Shown in pieces: positions 49,641-57,186 of a stretch of 64,000 nt of DNA. This stretch comes from VXOI01 sp965197575 (GTDB lineage Bacteria > Chloroflexota > Dehalococcoidia > Lucifugimonadales > UBA3495): the NCBI GenBank assembly GCA_965197575.1, contig OZ240214.1:3534001-3598000 (forward strand), written 5' to 3'. Made by a program: the position numbers and the translations under genes. The number at the start of each line of letters is the position of its first letter. Position 1 is the first letter of the stretch. Below the pieces are notes generated by a model. It was not told where the DNA came from. It saw nothing but the letters and a program-made list of their open reading frames with translations, and made no database searches.

Positions 49641-51236
49641 CTATCTCTCACACACTATACCGTCTCCGTCCCCGTCCCGCGCGCTCGGGACCATCGCCTT
49701 CGGAAATCCCCGTCCACCACCCCGGCTGCCCTGCACCCTCTCCTCTCCGGTGGCCTCCGCCTCCTCGCACGACTGGTACACCGAGGCCTCCGGCTCCGCT
49801 GTCGGCTCTGGCTTATGCTCCCCCGTCGCAGTCCCCAGGGCTTCCGAGATCTCCAGATCCGGCGGGTTCTCGCAGGTCCCCAGCATATCCATCACGATAT
49901 CCGTCTCAATCTTGGTCATCGTCAGCTCCCACTGGGCCTTCACTTCCGTCCAGTCGGTGGCGTACTGGCACCAGTAGTCCAGGTCCGGCGGTCCCCACTC
50001 CTCCGGCCCCTTGGCTCCCTTCGACCGGTTGGCCCCGGCGGATACCGCGATGAGGTGGTTCTCGTCGCCCAGGTAGTTGGCGTATTCCTCCCTCATTTCA
50101 GCGTCCCATCTCCACCCGCCCGACAGGTGGGCGTTCTTGAGGGGGACCAGGTGGTCGATGTCCAGGTCCCCGGGGTCCTCCACGTAGACGCCGGTAAAGG
50201 CCCCGTACCACTGGCCGGTCTCGACCCTGCATTCCCTGTCGGTCTTGTACGTCACTGGGACGAGGGACTCTGCGATGAGGACCTCCTGCCGGGCGTCTTG
50301 GCAGTCCCCGTTCTCATCGGTCCAGTGCTTCCAGTCTGAACGGTCGTATTCGGAGATGCCCTCCGGGATGGGGGCGACGGTGATGGTCAGGGTTGTAGCC
50401 GGGGTCGCCCCCGGCGTAGCCGTCGGCACGACGGATGGTGGTTCGGGTTCTACCTCCAGCTCGCAGCCCGTCGCCCGGGCGAGCATGGTCAGGTTGCCGG
50501 CTTCGTCCTTTGCTTCCAGCGCGGCGGTCAAGCCTCTGGTTCGGCCCATCTCTCTCATGAGACATACCGTGAACTCCCTTTCGCCCGGGTTCAGGTCCAA
50601 GGCTTTGGCGGCGGTCTCCCACTCCTCATGGTCCAGACAGGCGATGGTAACAAAGACGCCCGATAGAAACGTGTAGTCCAGTTCGTTGCCCTGCACTCCT
50701 GCCAGCCATACCGAAAGGAGGTCTATTCCGTCGAAGGCGGTGCGGATGCACTCCGATGCCTCCGTGCTCAGGGGCTCTGGGTCTTCGAGCAACGCGCCCA
50801 CGAACATCCTGAGCAGGGTCTCTTCTTGGAGACAGCCCAGGATCACGGTCCACTCCTCTGGTGTCGGCTCGTCTTGGCCAGCGAATATCCGGATCAGCCT
50901 TTCAGTGTCGGCGGTCCCCGCCATGCAGGCCAGTTCCGAGTCCAAGAGTTCGGGGGCGACGTTTTCGAAGTCATCCGTCACCAGGGGTGTGATCACCCTT
51001 GGCCCTGACTGGGTCCCAAGGGTCTCGGCGGGTTCCGTGGGGGTCGGCTTCGGTGTTGCCGTGGGAACCGGTGTTGCCGTGGGTCTGGGGGTGGAAGTCG
51101 GTGCTTGGGTGCTGGTTGGCTCCGGTGCCGCCCCAGGCGCCGGATTGTTCGTGGGTGCCGAGGTCGGATCCGAGCAGGCCATCAACGTCAGCAGGACCGT
51201 CAGGAGCGCCGGCAGGATGGATTTCCACACTGGCAT
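49641..51236 (-). CDS. Secreted HNH-endonuclease lipoprotein with Excalibur domain
   Basis: A 531-residue protein. The signal sequence MPVWKSILPALLTVLLTLMAC ends in a lipobox (LMAC), then a Thr/Pro/Ala-rich linker (about 25-75). A helical middle domain (about 90-270) is shared with the lipoprotein at 52414-53337. The C-terminal part has an HNH core of the DUF1524/GmrSD type (DIDHLVPLKNAHLSGG ... DENHLIAVS ... NRSKG), expected to cut DNA with a metal. It ends with the Excalibur motif DGDGDGIVCE, probably calcium-binding. It acts outside the cell or in the envelope, perhaps on incoming DNA. It ends 26 bases before the methyltransferase start, same strand. A decayed relative is at 7133-7577. Confidence 0.82.
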   Translation of the reverse strand: MPVWKSILPALLTVLLTLMACSDPTSAPTNNPAPGAAPEPTSTQAPTSTPRPTATPVPTATPKPTPTEPAETLGTQSGPRVITPLVTDDFENVAPELLDSELACMAGTADTERLIRIFAGQDEPTPEEWTVILGCLQEETLLRMFVGALLEDPEPLSTEASECIRTAFDGIDLLSVWLAGVQGNELDYTFLSGVFVTIACLDHEEWETAAKALDLNPGEREFTVCLMREMGRTRGLTAALEAKDEAGNLTMLARATGCELEVEPEPPSVVPTATPGATPATTLTITVAPIPEGISEYDRSDWKHWTDENGDCQDARQEVLIAESLVPVTYKTDRECRVETGQWYGAFTGVYVEDPGDLDIDHLVPLKNAHLSGGWRWDAEMREEYANYLGDENHLIAVSAGANRSKGAKGPEEWGPPDLDYWCQYATDWTEVKAQWELTMTKIETDIVMDMLGTCENPPDLEISEALGTATGEHKPEPTAEPEASVYQSCEEAEATGEERVQGSRGGGRGFPKAMVPSARDGDGDGIVCER

Positions 51237-51319
51237 GTTTCCCTCCTCCTGCCCGGGGCTGCCTTACCGGCCGGCTTGGCTTGGGCGATGATCCCGACTG
51301 AGGACCGGGTCCCGGCCTC

Positions 51320-51532
51320 TATCTCGATCCGGCAATGGTCGCTGGGTCCCCGGTCTGATGGTTGGTTCAGGGCATGCAGCTTCACCGGGTTCGTCGACTC
51401 GATGGACGCGAAGGCAAAGTCCAGTTGGCGAGTGGCGGTCTCCGGGGTCTTTCTGTTGTGATGAGAGGCAGGAACATCCAGGCTTTCCTTGGAAAATTCA
51501 TGGCCTTGCTTCAAAGGTGCCAGTTGTTCCAA
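51320..51532 (-). pseudogene. C-terminal fragment of an EEP-family nuclease
   Basis: The minus strand reads LDVPASHHNRKTPETATRQL, then FAFASIESTNPVKLHALNQP and GPSDHCRIEIE. The RQLDFAFAS ... SDH pattern is the end of endonuclease/exonuclease/phosphatase-family proteins. Only about 60 residues remain, with no catalytic N-terminus. The frame ends in unrelated sequence that overlaps the start of the HNH gene. Low to moderate confidence, because only the C-terminal motif is visible. Confidence 0.5.
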
Positions 51533-51560
51533 GAGGTTGATTTACCGGCAGGGCTTTCAG

Positions 51561-52082
51561 CTACGTGAAAGAACCTTCGGTGGCGATGTAGGCGATGAGA
51601 GCCACCGGCAATATCACTCCTGTTGCCCGTGCCCACGTCGAGCCTCTCTCTGGGTCGGCAGCCCGCTTTCTCTTCACAAGCCAGACCGCCCACGCAGCGC
51701 CTGTCATGGTTACAAGGTTGTACCCCAAGGCAATGGCAGTTACGTGTGCGGATGCTGTGCCGTCTCGCCAGTAGGATACACTGTATATGCACAGGCCGAT
51801 GGCCTACGCGCCCACCAGCAGGGCGCATTCTATGGCGAGAGGCAACTGCCTTGACGGCGCAACTTTCGCCGCCAGGTAGACCGGGATGAAACCGGCAAGG
51901 GTGTAGCCTGCCCAGATCAGACCCTCATCCTGGTATCCGGTCAGGGTGCCAATGAAGGGTGTCCACCTCGCAATGAACCATCCCACAAGAAAGGCGGGGA
52001 TCACGAGGGGCCATCGCCACTTGGACCATCTTGGTAAAGGCGTACATACCGCGATGACGGTCGGGTCTTCTGAAGCTGTCAT
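51561..52082 (-). pseudogene. Multi-spanning membrane protein with an in-frame TAG
   Basis: From ATG 52082 the frame gives 92 residues with two hydrophobic segments (WRWPLVIPAFLVGWFIARW, GLIWAGYTLAGFIPVYLAAK) and stops at TAG (51804-51806). The same frame continues for 81 codons with three more hydrophobic segments (AIGLCIYSVSYW, VTAIALGYNLVTMTGAAWAV, VILPVALIAYIA) and ends FT-stop at 51561. A single nonsense change therefore splits an otherwise intact protein of about 173 residues. No function is recognised. Confidence 0.7.
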
Positions 52083-52202
52083 CGGAGTGTAGTGTAACGA
52101 GAGCTATACAGCGCCGACAATCTGCTGGGGCTCCCGTTCCCGCCTGTTCCCAGAGTCTTACGGACTCAGGATAGTCCCCTGGAGGCAGGACAGGATCCCG
52201 GC

Positions 52203-52355
52203 CTAGACCTCCAAGACGCTGACCAGCGCTTCCTCCGGAGTCGCCGCCGGCACCCGGGTGTTGCTTGGCTCCTGTGCTTTGGTCAGCGCCGGGTCCGATC
52301 AGGCCAGGAGCGCCAGTGTCGCCACCAGGGTCGCCAAGTACAGGAGTTTCATCAT
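52203..52355 (-). pseudogene. Small lipoprotein with TGA in place of the lipobox cysteine
   Basis: From ATG 52355 the frame reads MMKLLYLATLVATLALLA, then TGA (52299-52301), then SDPALTKAQEPSNTRVPAAT and ends at TAG 52203. LALLA followed by a required Cys and then SDP is exactly a lipobox, so a TGC/TGT codon has become TGA. The remainder is a short Thr/Ala/Pro linker-type tail that stops early. It is probably the decayed 5' end of another paralogue of the neighbouring lipoproteins. Confidence 0.55.
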
Positions 52356-52413
52356 TCTTCGTCTTCTCTTCCCGTGATTCCCCAAGGCGGCTGAACCGGC
52401 GCGAGCTTGAGCG

Positions 52414-53337
52414 TCAGGAGAGGCTGAGCGTCGACGCAGGTCCTGCCTTGGGGCCTTCCTGGTGGTCCTCTTGGGGGTCGTTCCAGGGGTCCTCGAATGG
52501 GCTGCCGCAATCCCTGGCCGCACCCTGGAGGTCCGGAAGACCTCTCTCGTCCCCTGCTTCCAGCGCGGTGGTCAGGCCCTCCGGTCCGCCCATCATTACC
52601 AGGAAACACTGGGAGTTCTTTCGGTCGCTTGGGTGCAGGTCCTTGGTCACCGCGATGGCCTCCCACTCCTCCTGGTTCAGACAGGCGATGGTCACGAAGA
52701 ACGATGAAACCAACATGACGCTGGCTATTTCGTCCCATTCATTCTGCGTTCTCAAGAGCAGCATCCATGAGCGGAAGTCGATCCCGTTGAGCACGGTGCG
52801 GAGACACGCCCCTGTCTCGCTGCTCAACGGTTCCGAGTCTCCGAAGGTCCCGCCCAGGTATATCTGTATCAGAGTTTCCTGTTCGAGACAGCCCAAGATC
52901 AGGTTCCGCTTCTCCGGTGTCAGGGGAAAGGGCTCCAGGAAGATTTGACTCAGCTTTTCGGCGTCGGCGGTCCCTGCAAGGCAGGCGGTTTCGGAGTCCG
53001 AGAGTTCGGAGGCCAAGATGTCCGAGTCTTTCATCGTCAGGAGGGTGATTATGCTCCCGGCGGAATCGTCCGTGGCCTCCGGCGCCTTGGGGATGGCCGG
53101 CGTCGCCGCCTCTGCTCTGGTGGGTCGCGGCGTCATCGTCGGGGCCGTCCGTGGGGACCCCGTCGGCTCGGGAGCTGTCTCCTTCACCGGCGTCGCTGTC
53201 CTTGCGGGGGCAGGACTCTGTCCCTGCCCCGCAGTAGGTGCCGCCACTGGGGTCCTCTCAGGCGTCGAAGTTGTCCCTGAGCAGGCAATCAGGATCAGCA
53301 GGGCCGTCAGGACCGCCGGTAGAGTGAACTTCCACAT
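52414..53337 (-). CDS. Lipoprotein, paralogue of the HNH lipoprotein's N-terminal half
   Basis: A 307-residue protein with signal peptide and lipobox (MWKFTLPAVLTALLILIAC), a Thr/Pro/Ala linker (about 22-85) and a helical domain with SELSDSETACLAGTADAEKL, LILGCLEQETLIQIYLGG and FFVTIACLNQEEWEAIA. The same blocks occur in the HNH lipoprotein at residues about 90-270. The HNH and Excalibur parts are absent and the C-terminus (PWNDPQEDHQEGPKAGPAST) looks like an eroded linker. Six or so conserved cysteines may form disulphides, in keeping with an extracytoplasmic location. Function unknown. Confidence 0.75.
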   Translation of the reverse strand: MWKFTLPAVLTALLILIACSGTTSTPERTPVAAPTAGQGQSPAPARTATPVKETAPEPTGSPRTAPTMTPRPTRAEAATPAIPKAPEATDDSAGSIITLLTMKDSDILASELSDSETACLAGTADAEKLSQIFLEPFPLTPEKRNLILGCLEQETLIQIYLGGTFGDSEPLSSETGACLRTVLNGIDFRSWMLLLRTQNEWDEIASVMLVSSFFVTIACLNQEEWEAIAVTKDLHPSDRKNSQCFLVMMGGPEGLTTALEAGDERGLPDLQGAARDCGSPFEDPWNDPQEDHQEGPKAGPASTLSLS

Positions 53338-53447
53338 GGGAGGGTTCCCCTCCTCCTTGGTGCTGACTGTTGGGTTGGCTCGGTATCCGGTCCTCCTGGG
53401 GAATGGGTCCCTTTTACCATCACTCTTGGCAAGTGGGGCCTGTACAG

Positions 53448-53717
53448 TCAGTTCAGCGGCGGTAGCTTACCCAAGGTGACCTTTTCCAGAATCCCCGTGG
53501 GATTTGCAGCCCTCTCGGCTGCCCTGCGTATGAAGGCCTGTACGGCCGCTATCAGGAAGTCCTTTTCTCCCTGTGTGAGGTCTTGGTTGATTCCGTCCCT
53601 CTTCCTTGCCTCCGAGCCACCCTTTTCTGACGACAGCCGTGAAACTCCGTTGAGGACTTTCCGCGAGATGGCATAGTGCACGGCTTCCACATAGGGGTCA
53701 TTCATCGGCTTCGTCAA
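53448..53717 (-). CDS. Truncated paralogue of the 281-residue unknown protein
   Basis: An 89-residue frame in which MNDPYVEAVHYAIS, the N-terminus of the gene at 7641-8486, is joined directly to its C-terminal block (VSRLSSEKGGSEARKRDG, then FLIAAVQAFIRRAAERAANP). About 190 middle residues are missing without loss of frame. It could be a real short protein or a deletion remnant. No clear ribosome site precedes it. Confidence 0.55.
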   Translation of the reverse strand: MTKPMNDPYVEAVHYAISRKVLNGVSRLSSEKGGSEARKRDGINQDLTQGEKDFLIAAVQAFIRRAAERAANPTGILEKVTLGKLPPLN

Positions 53718-54228
53718 CCCTCAAAATATCGGAATCAGTTTCTTAGTAAATCTACCTTCACATGAGTCGATTTCAAAATTAACCCTTTGGTCTGAAACAG
53801 CTCTCCTGCGACGTAATCAGACCATATGGTGTTGCGTTGCGCAGTTCAGCTCCACGTTTGAGCATTTGCTCTGATTACGGTGATTTCAAGAGGAATGGTT
53901 CACTTTTTCGGAATGGTGTCTTGTGTCGGGTCGGGCCGGTTTTCCGGCGCTTCGCAGTGACGCTGGTGTTGGTTTGCCTACCTCGCCGTGGCTTCATTGT
54001 ACGTCGGCATGTCTGTGGAATGAAAAAGACGAGCCGGAGTTTGCTCCCCTCTCGTCTTCTGGGCCGCCCCGTGGCCCCAAGTCTCTGGCAAGCCAAGGCC
54101 CAGCCTGCTCCCTACATTTGGGACAGGTTCGTCCCCAGGTTGTAGGCGAGCCACCCGTTGCCGGTTCGAAACGACTGGGGCTTGGTGGTCTGGGCTTCCT
54201 TGGGTTCCGTTTACCTGTGGGGAATGGA
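53718..54228. other. Gene-poor stretch
   Basis: These 511 bases hold only short, poorly coding frames. A GGTTCGAAAC segment near 54160 resembles a tRNA T-loop but no cloverleaf can be drawn around it. No recognised gene, hairpin or repeat was found. Confidence 0.4.
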
Positions 54229-54809
54229 TTACCTGGTGCGCCCAAACGGAATCTGATTTTCAACGGCGACGGTGAACCTGGCCTTCAATTCCGTGTCGGC
54301 CTCAATGCTCAGGACTTCGTCGTCGGTCAGGTTCTGCGAACCCGCTATCTCTATTCTCCCGTATCCGCCTGATACGACCGTTTGCTGGTCTCTGTCTTGG
54401 TTGTACCGTGTGGCAAAAAGATAGCTCTTGCCTATCTCGGGCAATACCAGATCGTCTTGAAATATCCAGACGCCGCCATCGTGGACAGTGCTTCCGTCAT
54501 CATTGATGGTTACTACCGCAGGGAGGGTGAGGGTCCCTTCAAGGACTCCAGCACCTCCACCCTGAACTGGGTTTCCCTGTAGCCAACATCCCAGGTTCGT
54601 CCGACTTTCTTCGTGACCTGTCCGATGAAAACATTGTGGGCGATGCCGACCAGCTTTCTGTCGTCGCTGACGTCAGTTGCTACGTCGAGATGGACTATCT
54701 TGGGTTCTGAGATGAGGTGCCAGGCTATGAGGCCTGCTGCTGAAGCCAGTGCGGCCACGGCCAGAAGTACCATGATCCACCGTTTGGGGGTCAGGGCGAC
54801 GATCCTCAT
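54229..54809 (-). pseudogene. Frameshifted membrane-anchored protein of unknown function
   Basis: The first frame from ATG 54809 has one transmembrane segment (WIMVLLAVAALASAAGLIAW), then FIGQVTKKVG and TQFRVEVLESLKG. A frameshift near 54540 leads to a second frame with TLTLPAVVTINDDG, LVLPEIGKSYLFATRYNQ and LKARFTVAVEN, ending at 54229. Joined, they make a plausible protein of about 190 residues with one N-terminal anchor and an outside strand-rich domain. I know such proteins only as conserved hypotheticals. Confidence 0.65.
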
Positions 54810-54869
54810 TCCGATGTTACCTCGCGGGCCGATTGCGTTGGTGCATATTCAAACTGGAATGTGGCACTA

Positions 54870-56076
54870 GTACCGTTTCAAAGTAATCCTGATGGATAGA
54901 CATGTTGGAGTTTACTGCGGGCGTCCTGAGTAGAGAACCGCCACTCTATGACGGCGCCAGCATCGTTGCGCTCGCGTTCGAGCGCGGCGACCTCCTGCCG
55001 CAGCAACACTTCATCGCCGACCCGGCGGTTCAGACACTGTCTGCTGAAGACGCTCAACTCGATCTCGGCCATGTTCAGCCAGCTTCCATGCACGGGAGTG
55101 TGGTGAAACTCCAAGCGCTTGGCTATACGACGCGCTTCGGACGCTCCAAATGCTTCGTAGAGCGAGCCCAACTTGTGCGTATTGAGATTGTCCAACACCA
55201 GCCGGACCACCCTGGCGTGGGGGTACGCCTGGTCAACCAGCCAGCGCATCTGGCGCGCGAAGTCCACCGCAGTGCGGCGCCCGGTCACTTCGACGTGTCT
55301 CCATCCGCCCTTCGGTTCACAGAACATGAACAGGTTTCGGGTACCGTTTCGTCTGTACTCGCAGTCGTAGCGTTCCACCCGTCCGGGCTTGGCTTTGATG
55401 GGCGGCCTCACGTCCTCGACCAACTGCCTGGAGGTCTCGTCGAAACACACCACGGGATGCTCTGGGTCGTAGTCTTCGTGGTACAGGTCCAGCACATCCT
55501 CCATCCGGGCCACGAACTCTCCGCTCACCTTGGGGATGCACCACTCTTTCTTCTTCCATGGTTTGAGTTCGTTTTTTTGAGTATCCGGCGCACCGTCTCC
55601 AGGGAGATGCTCCCGGCAAACTCCATCGCCACCACCTTGTCCGCAAGTAGCTGGAGCGTCCAGTTCGTGTGTCCTTCGGGCGCATTGCTGCAGGTGATGG
55701 CGACGAGGTGCGCTTCCTGTATGCCGCTCAGCTTGCGCCCCCGGCCTGGCCGTGGCCGGTCGTTGATTGCGGCTTCGAGTCCCTCCTCGACGAACCGTCT
55801 CCGCGTTCTGGCAACCGTGGCGGCGCTGATCGAGACTGCCTCAGCCACCTCGCGGTCTGAGAGTCCTTCGTCAGTTTTCAACAGCGCAAGGGCCCGCTTT
55901 AGCGTGCGGGCCAACGGCTTGCCCCGGCGGGATACCTCAATCAGACCGGACCGTTCGGATGGTGTCAGTTCGACTTTGTACTTGATGGCAGGCATGTTCG
56001 GGTATGGCCTCCCTGGAAGATCATACCCAAGCCTACTCAATCTCCCGTACTATACAAGACTTCATAGAAACAGTAC
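54870..56076 (-). mobile_element. IS630-family insertion sequence, copy A' (1,207 bp, inverted)
   Basis: Near-identical to 3858-5064 and in opposite orientation, with the same length and ends, and TA at 54868-54869 and 56077-56078 in CTAG. Differences are a handful of bases, such as Arg for His in DFARQMRW. The two copies can recombine and invert the intervening 50 kb. Confidence 0.92.
54878..56040 (-). CDS. IS630 transposase, copy A', -1 frameshift
   Basis: Same two-frame layout as the copy at 3894: the N-terminal half spans 56040-55525 and the DDE half 55528-54878, joined at the seven-A run near 55574-55580. All three DDE motifs (CFDET, VLDNLNTH, NMAEIE) are intact. Almost identical protein sequence to copy A, so both may be active. 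Confidence 0.9.
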
Positions 56077-56184
56077 TAGCGGTTGACTGTCTCTCCGAAG
56101 CACGCAAGACCAGTCGAGGTACCACCGTGATTTGTTCATGCTGCAATGGGGCCGCCCTGCGCTGAGCATACATCGAGAGCATTA

Positions 56185-57168
56185 TCATCTGCACTGTGGA
56201 TCATCGAACAAGTCGATCACAAGGCCATGTTGTTCTGGGGTCGGACTAACCGTAACTCCGTCATCGCCGATCCTTACCGTAACGTTTCCAGCGCAAGGAC
56301 ACGACCGCTTGTTTCTAGACGATTGTCCGCCTAGACTGCCGGCAGGCAAGAGCCCCTTAGCTTGATGCGAAATCGTTTCCGGGTCGCCGTGACACCGTGT
56401 AGTGGCCTGTGTACAAACAAACCTGAGGTCGGTCGGGTAAGAGCGGAGCAAATTTAGAGTCTCCACAGAAGGGTGCCCGTACGAGTTCGTGGAGCCAACA
56501 GAAATCACCACCAATGAAGGATTCACAAGATCCACTATCTCGTTGAGGGTAGGAGCGCCATTGTACCAAGCCCCGTGGTGAGGAAACTTGAACACATCGG
56601 CTTTAAGATCCGCACCGCGATCCAGCAAAGCTTTCCATCCCATTCTTTCGACATCTGCACCGAGGAGGATACGGGCCCCCGAGCATTCTATTTTCAAAAC
56701 TACTGAACTGGCATTCGGATCACTGCGAGCTAAGGCGTTGTAGTGATCCGCCACCGACGGATGCAGCACGGACACCGTCACGTCCCCAATGGAAATTGAT
56801 TTCCCCGCGTACGGCAGCCAAGGTTCAGTGCCATCTCTCAACAACTCGGCCAATTCCTGCAACAAAACGCGGTACTTCGGGTTTGTTTGTGGGTCCTGCG
56901 ACAGTGGTCGGTCTGGCAGAAACGCTAACCTTCGAATCGGTCCTGTGAATCCTCGTACCACGCCCATAATGCCGCCAGCGTGATCTAAATCGGAGTGCGT
57001 AACCGCCAAAAGCTCCAGTGTTGCTATTTGTGCTCGCTCCAAATGGTCAACAACCATTGGTGCTGATCCAGGGGCGCAATCGACGAGTATTCCGCCGCCT
57101 TCGGGGAGTTCCACTAACGCGGAATCTCCCTGTCCCACGTCTAGGAACGTCGCTAGCAACTCAGTCAT
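56185..57168 (-). CDS. MBL-fold hydrolase (ComEC/Rec2-like)
   Basis: About 327 residues. TFLDVGQGDSALVELPEGGG then LLAVTHSDLDHAGGI is the start of a metallo-beta-lactamase domain of the ComEC C-terminal type, where the DVGQGDS strand and the HxDxDH motif (THSDLDHAGG) bind two metals. Later ILLGADVERMGW and DVFKFPHHGAWYNG supply the other ligands (Asp, His-His). There are no membrane segments, so it is a free-standing soluble nuclease or hydrolase. It begins 18 bases after the methyltransferase gene ends, same direction, and probably acts with it. The IS630 lies about 110 bases downstream. Confidence 0.85.
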   Translation of the reverse strand: MTELLATFLDVGQGDSALVELPEGGGILVDCAPGSAPMVVDHLERAQIATLELLAVTHSDLDHAGGIMGVVRGFTGPIRRLAFLPDRPLSQDPQTNPKYRVLLQELAELLRDGTEPWLPYAGKSISIGDVTVSVLHPSVADHYNALARSDPNASSVVLKIECSGARILLGADVERMGWKALLDRGADLKADVFKFPHHGAWYNGAPTLNEIVDLVNPSLVVISVGSTNSYGHPSVETLNLLRSYPTDLRFVCTQATTRCHGDPETISHQAKGLLPAGSLGGQSSRNKRSCPCAGNVTVRIGDDGVTVSPTPEQHGLVIDLFDDPQCR

Positions 57169-57186
57169 CACGGTTGATACGGCATA

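Noticed and set aside
52299..52301. Selenocysteine recoding of TGA at the lipobox
   Set aside because: No SECIS-like hairpin was seen after it and a lipobox needs ordinary cysteine; a nonsense mutation is simpler.
54140..54200. tRNA-like GGTTCGAAAC T-loop
   Set aside because: The flanking bases do not pair into a T-stem and no acceptor or anticodon arm can be drawn.
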